Positions 28,521 to 37,171 of a stretch of DNA of 64,000 nt are shown here, piece by piece; the stretch's first letter is position 1, and every line of letters begins with the position of its first letter. The translations under genes were made by a program, and so were the position numbers. The notes under the pieces were generated by a model. It made no database searches. It was not told the DNA's origin and worked only from the letters and a program-made list of their open reading frames with translations. Origin of the DNA: Reinekea sp. G2M2-21 (lineage in GTDB: Bacteria > Pseudomonadota > Gammaproteobacteria > Pseudomonadales > Natronospirillaceae); NCBI RefSeq assembly GCF_015687175.1, contig NZ_JADPQG010000010.1:1-64000 (forward strand). The letters are read 5' to 3'.

Positions 28521-29771
28521 TTAGGTAATCACACCGGTCAGCGCACCATTACCAAACTGCGGAATCTGCCCCGTAAGCCCGAGAATTTCGGTTGCCGTAT
28601 CAAACACATTCATGTGCGAACCCGAGGCATTTACCACGGTACCACCGTTCAACGCACTGCCACCACCGGCCATCATCACCGGGGCATGTTCAGAACTGTG
28701 AGCGCCACCGTCACCCATGTCGGTCGATTGAATCACCAACGTACTGTCCAGTAAATTGGCCTCAGCCAGCTTCTGAATCAGGTAGGTAACACGGCCAGAC
28801 AAATATGCACGACATTCTTCATAGGCACCCGCCCTGCCGCCGTGGATCGATTGATGGTAGTCGCCTTTGAACTCTAACTCCGGAATAGCGTGTTCAGATT
28901 GATGATTGCCCAGCATGATGGAAACAACATTGGTCAGGTTACAACTTAAGGCCAGAACAGCGGTATCGATCTGTAATTCCGACTCAATCGTAAACTTAGT
29001 CTTGTTGGCATCATCATAGACGAAGCCATCCACGTTCCAGTCAGGGTTCAAACAAGCTTCGTCGATGGTTTGATCCAGCCGCGCATTTAATTTTTCAACG
29101 GCACCGAGATGCTCATCGAGGCGCTCGCGTTCGGAAGACCCGAGTATCGTTTGCAGGTCCGTTAACTCTTGTTTGTGTACATCAAGTAACCCACGGGTAC
29201 GCTTAGTGCTGACATCACCAAGATTAGCGCTGTTACCGAAAACTCGATTGAATGCGGCTAGCGGATTGTCCTGGTAATTAATTTCAGAACCGTTCTTTTT
29301 GGTCGCGCTGCCGTGCCCATTGCTTTGCACACCAAGAAGCAAAGAAGGAAACGCTGAGGCAGCACCCAACGTTCGCTCCAGCTCCACATCAAAGGTATTC
29401 GCAAAACCGGCACCGGCAAACGCTTTATTGGTGTTGCCGTGGCCGCCTATTCCGTCACCGGTTTTGTTGGTAATACTGGCATCGCTAAAAAAGATGCAAT
29501 GATTCTTAACGGCTTCCAGAGGTTGCGTGGTAATGGGCAATTCCAAATTGGCGGATGGCAACCAAAGGTTGGTGCCATTTACAGGAGCGCCGTCGGGAAT
29601 ATAGACACAGACAACCCGCTTGATACCCGGTACCGATTTTGCTTCGGCTGCGCGTGCCGCCATCATGGCAGTGGTAAAAGTCGCGCCCCGCAGCATATTC
29701 ACAGACAGCCCAGCGTGCGTTAGTGTTTTCAGAAAATGTCGACGATTCCAATGTGCAATTGATTCTTTCAT
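28521..29771 (-). CDS. DUF1552 family protein, Tat-exported
   Basis: A 416-residue protein of the DUF1552 family, which is typically encoded beside DUF1592-series cytochrome proteins; its biochemical role is not established. NRRHFLKTLTHAGLSV at residues 8-23 is a twin-arginine signal. Family blocks include VCVYIPDGAPVNGTNLWLPS, QSNGHGSATKKNGSEI and QSTDMGDGGAHSSEHAPVMM, the last resembling the metal-binding end of sulfatase/phosphatase-like folds. It starts 15 nt after the fusion lipoprotein gene with GGGAGA ahead of the ATG, so the two form an operon and probably act together outside the cytoplasm. Confidence 0.88.
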   Translation of the reverse strand: MKESIAHWNRRHFLKTLTHAGLSVNMLRGATFTTAMMAARAAEAKSVPGIKRVVCVYIPDGAPVNGTNLWLPSANLELPITTQPLEAVKNHCIFFSDASITNKTGDGIGGHGNTNKAFAGAGFANTFDVELERTLGAASAFPSLLLGVQSNGHGSATKKNGSEINYQDNPLAAFNRVFGNSANLGDVSTKRTRGLLDVHKQELTDLQTILGSSERERLDEHLGAVEKLNARLDQTIDEACLNPDWNVDGFVYDDANKTKFTIESELQIDTAVLALSCNLTNVVSIMLGNHQSEHAIPELEFKGDYHQSIHGGRAGAYEECRAYLSGRVTYLIQKLAEANLLDSTLVIQSTDMGDGGAHSSEHAPVMMAGGGSALNGGTVVNASGSHMNVFDTATEILGLTGQIPQFGNGALTGVIT

Positions 29772-29786
29772 ATCTGTTCTCCCTGA

Positions 29787-32700
29787 CTACCGTTGTTTGC
29801 GATAGCGAATGAAATCGCTCGCGCCCAGCGCAATAAGTGCCGCGCGCGCATTCTGATTTTGGCTGGACATCCGTTGTGTCATGGTGTCGATACCGCATTG
29901 ATAGGCCGCCTTTTCATCAGCCGCTAATTCCGGCGCGTCTTCCGCGACATGGTCATAAATGTCGTGACCGATACCCATTACAAAGCGGAAGCCTTTTTCT
30001 GCGAAACAGCTTTGCGCTGATGGCAGGTCCTCCAATAAATCCGACAACTGCCTTGCACCATGGAACGTCAGAATATTGTTGTCCGTCATTTCATTCGTTC
30101 CGATCAACTGACCACTCGCGTCAATGGCTTTACCGTTAACACCCACGGTGCGCAACAATCCGACGGAGTCGATATTTTCCATACCAAAACCGTGGGGGTT
30201 GATGATGGCATCATGGCAACTGCTGCACGGTGCATCCTTGGTAAGAAAAGCGTATCGCTCTCGATTGGTAATCTGACCATTTTGCTCAATGTACTCTTGC
30301 AACTGTTGGGCAACATCTTCGCGGGCCGCGTCGATATCCGTGGGCATCGGTGGCACTTTATGACACAACATTCGCTCGCGTACGGCGACAGCGCGCTTAA
30401 TAGGCGATGTTTCCTCTTCGTGTGCAAAACCGGCCATGAACGCACCACTGGTTAAAACACCGCCGCGATCGGATAAATTACTGACTTTAGTAAAGTCATT
30501 ACCCATCACACCAGATACGCCATAGTAGTTCGCGAGCTCTGCGTTCATAAAACTGAAGTTATCGTACAAAGCGGACACCGACTGTTCGCCATCAAACATC
30601 ACATGTTTGACGATTTCGCGAACTTCCTGCGCCATCAACTGACGAATTGCCGGCGTGAAATCCGGATACAACTCGGCATTTTTTGTCGCGGATAACACAT
30701 TGTCAGTGGCGAACCACTGGGCGGCAAATTCACCAAAGTGATCTCTCGCCTGAGGCGTTTTCAGTAGCCGGTCGACCTGCGCTTCTAGCTCGAAAGCGCT
30801 GGACAGTGCACCTGTCGCGGCTGCTTCGAACAATTCAGTGTCGGGCATCGTTCCGGTAAAGGTGTAGGACAGGAACGAAGCCATTTCATACGGCGTCAGT
30901 ATATAAGCCTCGTCTTCCAGCTCTGCTGGCGGCATCGGCTGTACGACTTCAACGGCATCCGCAAAGGTGACTTTTTTCAGGCTGAGAATCCGCCCATCCG
31001 TATGCTGTGCGCCGTTAATGGCGTTGGTAATCTGTACGTATTTATTCGAGCCGACAACGCCTTCCACAACAAATGAGACGGTGTCATCGTAGTCAGAACT
31101 GAGCAGTACTGTTCCGACTTGGGTGTTATCGACTCGAAGTTCAATTGAGGGATAGGCACCATTGGCTTCAATACCCTTTGCGGTAATGGTAATGATGTCA
31201 TGGCCGGTAAAACTATAACCCGCGGAAATACCGAAGTTTTGATACAACGGGATATCGTTGTAGTCCGAATCCGGCTCGGTTGCCAGACTACTGCCTTCCA
31301 AGGTTAACTGCACCGTACCCGGAGCGTACTCAACATCGCCATTGGCAATGCGGTCTCGGATGTCGGCAACCTTTTCCCCCATTTCTGAGCGGTACAAAAA
31401 GTGTGGCGAACTGAGTGCAGTACGTAAAGCAAGGCGCAAACCTTCGTCGTTTTTACCTTCACTGTAGGCCGGGGTAAAAAACACTCGGTAACGATTTTTT
31501 TCAACGTCGGTTAATGGCCGACGATAGGCTTTAGGCAAGAAGCCATCAATGAACTCCGATGCACATTGGGACGTACTCATGCCATCACAATTCGCAACCT
31601 GCGCAAAATTACTCGCTGCAACAAACTCGGCCGCCTGTTGCGAAATGGCCACATAGGCATCCATGTAGGCTTGCGTCACAGGCGTCAAGGTTTGATTGGA
31701 AAATCCTTCGACCTCCGTGTCCGCTGGCACACCGCTGGCTTTCGCCACAACCGTATAGCCAGTCAAGTCATACAGGGTGGCTTCATATTCACGTTGGGTC
31801 AGCAAGCGCATTTGCCGCCGTCCATAATGGATGTCGGTCGCCTCGCACGACAACACCGGCTCGTCCGGTTGCCAGGTGCGAATGTAGGCGGCAATGTCTC
31901 GCGCACAGTCGCCAATACATTTGTCTGCTGCGGCGGGCATGAAATTGGAAATGTACGTTTCCAAATCATAGGTCGTCGTGGCGGATGAGCTGTGCGTGAA
32001 CATCTGCTTCGCAGGGTCAATGTTTGGAAAATCAGGCAACGTTGCCGTGCCTTGAACGCCGTGACAGCCCGCACACCCTAAGGTGGCACTTTCATACAGC
32101 GTTTTGCCATTTGCCGCGTCGGCCGCGCCATTATCGCCGCCATTATCGCCGCCATTATCTCCGCCGTTATCTCCGCCGTTATCTCCGCCGTTATCTCCGC
32201 CGTTATCTCCGCCGTTATCTCCGCCGTTATCTCCGCCGTTATCTCCGCCGTTATCTCCGCCGTTTCCATTCGGTAGTGACGCCAACGTATCGGGTGAATT
32301 GGCTACCAAGTCATTCACTAACGTGCCGGAATCGGTAAAATCATTTTCGGACCATTCACCATCGTTGGTGGCATTGGGCTGCAACAACGACGATCCTTCC
32401 GCTTTATTGTTAAGCGCCCAGTTCAGGTGACTGATTTTGTTTGTCTGTAAGAAGGATAGCCAAGCGCGAGTTTCATTTTCATCAACAACACCATCACCAC
32501 TGGCCGATACAGAACCCCATTCGGTCACGAACAACGGCAATTTTTTTCCTAACGCAATATTGGCTTTATCACGCAACGATTGTCGGTGAGTCCCGGCGTA
32601 AAAATGCAAGGTGTAAGCAATGTTGGTATACGTTGTAATGGGGTCGTTCGCCGCAACATCCACATCTTGAGACCAGTTAGGCGTTCCAACAATAATCAGG

Positions 32701-34268
32701 TTGTCTGGGTCTATGGCACGGATTTCACTGATAACATCCAATGCGTAAGGTTTGATAACGCCAGACCAGGAAACGTTTAACGGTTCGTTGTAGATTTCAT
32801 AAATAACATTTGGTTTGTCACCGTAAAGCGTCGCCATTTCCTTGAAAAACGCAATCGCTTGCGTTTTGTAATCTTCCGCGTGGTGTGTGTGCCAATCGAT
32901 AATGACATACATATTTTCGGCGATTGCCGCGTCGACGACCGTTTTTACGCGGTTCATATTTGATGCATCACTTAGATAGCCGCCGTTCTCTTCAACACCC
33001 ATGGCCGCTCGGATGATGCTGCCGTTGAGGTTTTCTTTAACGCTTTTCACAACACCGGCATTATAAAATGCTTCACCTCCCCAACCGGTGTTACTCCAAA
33101 AAAGGCTGTACCCTGCTAAGCTGGCAGGTTGCCCGCCAAAGACCACTTGCCCGTCTGCGACAGAAACCGGTGGTACGACTGCGGGGTTACCATTGTCATT
33201 TCCATCACCGTCGCCGTTATCTCCGCCGTTATCTGAATTCCAGGTCCTCAGATAGCTGGCAATGTTCGCTGCACATTGACCACTGCAGTTGGCGAATTGC
33301 GGTTGCGGTCCCATGTAATCTTGAATGAAACGCGCCAGGGTCACGGGGTTATTGGGTTGAGAGGAATGCGCATAGTTCTCTTTGGTCGCATCCAGTGTGT
33401 AGATTCCTTTACCATCGGCGCCATGACAAGCGCTACACTGATACTCAATGTATTGTTCAGACCCGCGAACGGCGTCACCGGTTAACGTGTCTGGGTCAGT
33501 AGATCCGCCGTTATCTCCGCCGTTATCTCCGCCGTTATCTCCGCCGTTATCTCCGCCGTTATCTCCGCCGTTATCTCCGCCGTTATCTCCGCCGTTATCT
33601 CCGCCGTTATCTCCGCCGTTATCTCCGCCGTTATCGTCCTCCCAACCATTCAAATAAGCCGCGATATCCGCTGCACACTGGCCAGTACAGTTAGGATAGG
33701 TTGGTGAGGGACCCATATAGGCGTGAATGTAAGAGGCCAATGGTAACGATTCATTGATATTCGTTGAGTGGGTAAATCTTTCTTTTGCTGGATCCAACGC
33801 AAAAAGTCCTTGCCCATCAGCACCATGACAATCGACACACTGCAGCGATGCATACAGTGTTGCACCGGTTCCCGCATCACCGGTTAAGGTTTCAGGATCT
33901 CGCGTATCATCTGGTGGGCTCGGCTCTTCATTTTTTTCCGGCACCGAAAAAGTTCGCACATATTCGGCGACCTTACGCGCACAATCATCGAGACAGACGC
34001 CACCGCGCTGCATATTTTGTTCAATGTAGGCTTCCAACGACAGCTTATTGTACGAGGATCGGCTTGGGTCAATGGCCGGTGTCAGTGGCGTGCCTTTGCC
34101 CTGACCATTGATGCCGTGGCAACTCGCGCACCGCCCTTCATAAAGTCGTTTGCCTTGGTTCTCAGCAAAGATATTGGATTCGTTTTCGTAGGTGTTTAAA
34201 TCACACGCACTTAACACGAAGGTTGTGAACAGGATCACGCATAGTTTTATGCCGTCTTTCACCAACAT
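29787..34268 (-). CDS. Penta-heme lipoprotein fused to a GH5 cellulase and DUF1587/1595/1592/1588/1585
   Basis: A 1493-residue lipoprotein. The lipobox LSAC gives acylated Cys22. Class-I-like cytochrome c domains carry CASCH (47-51), CVDCH (144-148), CSACH (278-282) and CAGCH (732-736); CSSCH (1348-1352) is the conserved motif of DUF1588. A GH5 domain spans about 358-680, with acid/base Glu495 (YEIYNEP) and nucleophile Glu583 (FVTEWG). GGDN-repeat linkers lie at about 212-256 and 668-714. Then come DUF1587 (about 820), DUF1595 (about 905), a CBM36/60-like beta domain (about 985-1100), DUF1592, DUF1588 and DUF1585. I start at the ATG at 34268 because AAGGA is 9 nt upstream and the lipobox then sits correctly; an earlier in-frame TTG adds an implausible leader. 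Electron donor, acceptor and substrate of the heme part are unknown. Confidence 0.88.
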   Translation of the reverse strand: MLVKDGIKLCVILFTTFVLSACDLNTYENESNIFAENQGKRLYEGRCASCHGINGQGKGTPLTPAIDPSRSSYNKLSLEAYIEQNMQRGGVCLDDCARKVAEYVRTFSVPEKNEEPSPPDDTRDPETLTGDAGTGATLYASLQCVDCHGADGQGLFALDPAKERFTHSTNINESLPLASYIHAYMGPSPTYPNCTGQCAADIAAYLNGWEDDNGGDNGGDNGGDNGGDNGGDNGGDNGGDNGGDNGGDNGGDNGGSTDPDTLTGDAVRGSEQYIEYQCSACHGADGKGIYTLDATKENYAHSSQPNNPVTLARFIQDYMGPQPQFANCSGQCAANIASYLRTWNSDNGGDNGDGDGNDNGNPAVVPPVSVADGQVVFGGQPASLAGYSLFWSNTGWGGEAFYNAGVVKSVKENLNGSIIRAAMGVEENGGYLSDASNMNRVKTVVDAAIAENMYVIIDWHTHHAEDYKTQAIAFFKEMATLYGDKPNVIYEIYNEPLNVSWSGVIKPYALDVISEIRAIDPDNLIIVGTPNWSQDVDVAANDPITTYTNIAYTLHFYAGTHRQSLRDKANIALGKKLPLFVTEWGSVSASGDGVVDENETRAWLSFLQTNKISHLNWALNNKAEGSSLLQPNATNDGEWSENDFTDSGTLVNDLVANSPDTLASLPNGNGGDNGGDNGGDNGGDNGGDNGGDNGGDNGGDNGGDNGGDNGGDNGAADAANGKTLYESATLGCAGCHGVQGTATLPDFPNIDPAKQMFTHSSSATTTYDLETYISNFMPAAADKCIGDCARDIAAYIRTWQPDEPVLSCEATDIHYGRRQMRLLTQREYEATLYDLTGYTVVAKASGVPADTEVEGFSNQTLTPVTQAYMDAYVAISQQAAEFVAASNFAQVANCDGMSTSQCASEFIDGFLPKAYRRPLTDVEKNRYRVFFTPAYSEGKNDEGLRLALRTALSSPHFLYRSEMGEKVADIRDRIANGDVEYAPGTVQLTLEGSSLATEPDSDYNDIPLYQNFGISAGYSFTGHDIITITAKGIEANGAYPSIELRVDNTQVGTVLLSSDYDDTVSFVVEGVVGSNKYVQITNAINGAQHTDGRILSLKKVTFADAVEVVQPMPPAELEDEAYILTPYEMASFLSYTFTGTMPDTELFEAAATGALSSAFELEAQVDRLLKTPQARDHFGEFAAQWFATDNVLSATKNAELYPDFTPAIRQLMAQEVREIVKHVMFDGEQSVSALYDNFSFMNAELANYYGVSGVMGNDFTKVSNLSDRGGVLTSGAFMAGFAHEEETSPIKRAVAVRERMLCHKVPPMPTDIDAAREDVAQQLQEYIEQNGQITNRERYAFLTKDAPCSSCHDAIINPHGFGMENIDSVGLLRTVGVNGKAIDASGQLIGTNEMTDNNILTFHGARQLSDLLEDLPSAQSCFAEKGFRFVMGIGHDIYDHVAEDAPELAADEKAAYQCGIDTMTQRMSSQNQNARAALIALGASDFIRYRKQR
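32127..32263 (-). repeat. 12-bp tandem array encoding GGDN repeats (array 1)
   Basis: About eleven 12-bp units (plus-strand CCGCCGTTATCT) encode Gly-Gly-Asp-Asn in the linker after the GH5 domain. Codon use is almost identical from unit to unit, so expansion by slippage or unequal crossing-over looks recent. Confidence 0.9.
33505..33637 (-). repeat. 12-bp tandem array encoding GGDN repeats (array 2)
   Basis: About eleven units identical in sequence and phase to the array at 32127-32263. It encodes the linker between the second and third cytochrome c domains. Two further units appear near 33214-33234, just before the GH5 domain. Confidence 0.9.
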
Positions 34269-34870
34269 GGCTTTAGATTCCTTGTGCAGAAACGGCCGGT
34301 CGGGATTTTTTCGAGTCTTGGAATTTTCTAACACACAAGCGTGCCCGTTCAGCTCATCGAAATGAACCGAAAAAAATTCCTTAACAAAGAGTTTGGTTTC
34401 TGACGACGACAACATGATCTGCAACGATAACGTTGATGATCCGCATCAAAAAACGGCAGTCTCTCTCGACCGGTTTAGTTTATAGTTTTTTACTTTGGTC
34501 GAACCTTACCGCAAAGTTTTAATGGAAATCGGAACCGGTTCTCATTTGCTTTGGTGGATAACCTGAACTATGAACGGTCTCACAAAAATCGGTCAAATTT
34601 CCTTAGATTACACTTAAAAATATTCCAACCTCAACTATGAGCACCACTAATATCAAACGCAATTTAGTCATAAAAAGAACAATAAAGAAGACCGCACATA
34701 CTCATAAGTTCCATATTGGAACAATTCAGTCACCAAACACGAACTATCGAACCAAGCACAACCCTGGTTCAGTTTAAGCGGATATCACGTAACATAGAGA
34801 ACATCGAGACAACGAATAGGGGATGAATTTATTATCAGAGACAGGTCCTCTACGAACAAAATCTACTCAT
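34269..34870. other. Promoter region of the fusion lipoprotein gene, no gene seen
   Basis: About 600 nt without a convincing gene. CAACGATAACGTTG (34422-34435) is a palindrome with CAACG/CGTTG arms, 154 nt before the lipoprotein start, and may be an operator. The rest is A+T-rich with no recognised RNA. An open reading frame continues upstream of the chosen lipoprotein start but lacks a ribosome site. Confidence 0.45.
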
Positions 34871-34893
34871 AAAAAAGCGCGTTTAAAACGCGC
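34871..34893 (-). terminator. Terminator of the GH5-CBM6 gene
   Basis: On the minus strand GCGCGTTTTAAACGCGC is a hairpin followed by six T residues, 35 nt after the GH5 stop codon. Confidence 0.88.
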
Positions 34894-34927
34894 CTTTCGT
34901 GATATTGCCTACATCACACCTTCATTT

Positions 34928-36994
34928 TTATTTCGCGACCAATCGCCACCAATTGATATTCCATCCGCCTTGCGCAACGTACAGACTCAGGTCCTGCATA
35001 CCGGCATCCAGATAAACAGTCGGACCATCAACCGTTTGCCAATTCTGCCACCCGCCTGTGGCCGGAACGGTTGTGTCACCAAAGTTTCGACCATTGTGCA
35101 CGCTGGCATTCACGACACCACCGGCTGGCGATGCCAAGCGATACTGCAATTGATAATTGCCGGATGTTGGTACGTTCACACGGTACACCATCCAATCACC
35201 GGTATCGAGATAGCTGGCATTGAAATCGCCGCCCACTGGATCTGTCGTGGCTTCGATGTTGGCTCCTGAATGCTCGTGGAAATGCTCTGCTTCGATGGTA
35301 CCGGCGCCTGCCGTTGGTAGATAATGCAGCCAATAATCCACGTCACCATGACCGGCAATACTTTGTGTTGCAAACTGCGCAAACCAATTCTCAATAGCGC
35401 CCAATGAAGCGGTACTCATGTTGATGGAACCATAGCCGCTGGTGTTGGTGAACAGTCCCCAAGGCCAATTGCCATCACTGGAACCACTGTGTGCCGTTGG
35501 CGATGTCGTTTTATAGGCCCAGGCGGTCGCGGCCCAGCCCAGCGCGTTATACACGTCAAAAGTTTTCCGGGTAATTTCACCGGCGTCTTTACCGAGCAAT
35601 GTCCAAGGTTGAAACTCGCCGACCAGGAATGGCGCCTGGCGTGCGTTAATCTGCGCATCCCACTCACAAGTTGAGCTGCCGCTCGGTGCAGAACAGAACA
35701 GCCAGTCCGCATGGACATCACTGGCATTGTCGCCTTCACGCCAACCCCAGAAACCAGGGTAAAAATGCATTTCATACGCGACATCATTGCCCGGTTGCGG
35801 GAAACTGCTGATACCCGATGTATGTCCATGCATGATGATGACATGCTCAGCGTCTTTCGCACGCACCGTGTTATACAGCGCTGCAAGGTTGTTACCGAGC
35901 GTCACTGCGTCGGTTCCCCATGGCTCATTCAACAGACCGTAGGCGGCCACATTCGAGTTACCGTTGTAACGTTGCGCGATCATGTCCCACAGCCAATGCG
36001 TTCGGTCCTGATAATAGCTGGCCGGTTGACCATTGCCGCCATCCCAATACCAGTTTCGGTTTGTGCAACCCGAGTGATGCTCCCAACCCTGACTGCCGGC
36101 CGCGCCGTGTAAATCCAAAATAGTATACATGCCGCGTTCGGCGGCTTTGGCTATGGCTTTGTCGATAAATTCCCACGCATCTGAGCGCAGCGTATAGGGA
36201 TTGTTTTCATCTTCAATCAGGTTATGCGGGAAGGGTAAGCGAACCACATTGAAACCCAGGTTGGCGATGTTGTCCCAATCCCGGTCGGTCATCCAGTTAT
36301 TGCGAAAGATATCCAGCAGCCGTTCGCGTTCGGCGTAGCCAAAACGGCTGTCGAGCGTTGCCTCCAGCGTGCACTGATCATCGATAGCACCGTTATCGTT
36401 TCGAATGGCACCGCTCATCATCCAAAATTCCATTTGCAACCAATTGCCCAGGTTCAAGCCACGCAAACGCACGGGTTCACCATTGGCAACCCAGTGTTTA
36501 CCCTGCGTACGGATCATCGGCAAACTGCCGCTCGGTGGTGGGGTCACGGTTGGCTCTTCAAGTGAAATCCAATTCACATTCCAGCCACCGGTTACCGCAT
36601 ACAACGTCAGGGTATGCGCACCGGCGGAAAGATAAATGTTGTTCGACACAGTGGTCCAATTCTGCCAGCCACCGGTGTTCGGTACCGTCAGGTTATCCGA
36701 CAAGTCTGTGCCACCCTCGCCTATGACCAACACCGCGTTTGCGTTAGGAGACGCCACACGGTAGTTCACCTGATAAACGCCAGCGGTAGGCGCATTGACC
36801 GAAAAATTCAAAAAATCACCGGCATCGATCCAGCCGGCGTTCTGACCACCTCCCACATCCGTGGTATTTTCAAATTGCATTCCAAAATTGTATTGCGCCG
36901 ATTCCGCCTCAAACAATTGAGCGGACCAGCCGGCGATAGGCGCACCGAGCAGTGCACAGGCTAAAACAAATTTAAGTTTGTGTTGGTTGTTCAT
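34928..36994 (-). CDS. Secreted GH5 glycosidase with two CBM6 modules
   Basis: A 688-residue extracellular enzyme. Residues 1-25 are a Sec signal peptide. A first CBM6 (about 26-145, from [20 protein letters not shown] to [10 protein letters not shown]) is followed by a short Pro/Ser linker. The GH5 barrel (about 155-545) opens with [17 protein letters not shown], carries acid/base Glu357 (LLNEPWG) and nucleophile Glu460 (LVGEFQPWT), and keeps the [18 protein letters not shown] loop. A second CBM6 (about 560-688) closes the protein. An AAGG site precedes the ATG by 9 nt. The catalytic domain is closely similar to that of the next gene (shared [14 protein letters not shown] and GEFQPWT blocks), suggesting gene duplication. 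Beta-1,4- or beta-1,3-glucan is the likely substrate. Confidence 0.92.
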   Translation of the reverse strand: MNNQHKLKFVLACALLGAPIAGWSAQLFEAESAQYNFGMQFENTTDVGGGQNAGWIDAGDFLNFSVNAPTAGVYQVNYRVASPNANAVLVIGEGGTDLSDNLTVPNTGGWQNWTTVSNNIYLSAGAHTLTLYAVTGGWNVNWISLEEPTVTPPPSGSLPMIRTQGKHWVANGEPVRLRGLNLGNWLQMEFWMMSGAIRNDNGAIDDQCTLEATLDSRFGYAERERLLDIFRNNWMTDRDWDNIANLGFNVVRLPFPHNLIEDENNPYTLRSDAWEFIDKAIAKAAERGMYTILDLHGAAGSQGWEHHSGCTNRNWYWDGGNGQPASYYQDRTHWLWDMIAQRYNGNSNVAAYGLLNEPWGTDAVTLGNNLAALYNTVRAKDAEHVIIMHGHTSGISSFPQPGNDVAYEMHFYPGFWGWREGDNASDVHADWLFCSAPSGSSTCEWDAQINARQAPFLVGEFQPWTLLGKDAGEITRKTFDVYNALGWAATAWAYKTTSPTAHSGSSDGNWPWGLFTNTSGYGSINMSTASLGAIENWFAQFATQSIAGHGDVDYWLHYLPTAGAGTIEAEHFHEHSGANIEATTDPVGGDFNASYLDTGDWMVYRVNVPTSGNYQLQYRLASPAGGVVNASVHNGRNFGDTTVPATGGWQNWQTVDGPTVYLDAGMQDLSLYVAQGGWNINWWRLVAK

Positions 36995-37026
36995 CGCTAA
37001 ACCTTTTTAATTTTTGTTTTTGTGAC

Positions 37027-37052
37027 AAGGCATCCATAACGACGGATGCCTT
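37027..37052. other. Hairpin in the leader of the GH5-CBM6 gene
   Basis: AAGGCATCC (37027-37035) pairs with GGATGCCTT (37044-37052). It sits 33 nt before the GH5-CBM6 start codon and 114 nt after the next gene's stop. It may be a weak terminator for the upstream GH5 lipoprotein gene or a 5' leader structure. Confidence 0.4.
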
Positions 37053-37134
37053 TCAGGTTATCTCTGAGAACACAGCGGGTAAGTACCCTTAAGATTCAGA
37101 GACCGTGTCAGGTTGGCATGAATCTGCGGTGGGA

Positions 37135-37171
37135 TCGTTCGTTTCCCGCAGCCGAACCTTTTCTATCAGGG
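37135..37171 (-). promoter_or_regulatory. Conserved motif upstream of GH5 (copy 1)
   Basis: TCGTTCGTTTCCCGCAGCC continuing into GAACCTTTTCTATCAGG is closely matched at 39767-39803. It lies about 140 nt upstream of the GH5-CBM6 start, overlapping the stop codon of the preceding gene, while copy 2 lies 82 nt upstream of the GH5 lipoprotein. A shared regulator site is the simplest reading. Confidence 0.45.

Noticed and set aside
32024..33657. Long antisense open frames and a CRISPR-like look over the GGDN arrays
   Set aside because: They are the reading shadow of a 12-bp tandem repeat; units are contiguous, without spacers, and lie inside a clear coding gene.
34269..34424. Longer N-terminus for the heme-GH5 lipoprotein from a TTG at 34424
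   Set aside because: It has no ribosome site, and it would bury the lipobox about 70 residues in. The ATG at 34268 has a good site and a normal lipoprotein signal.
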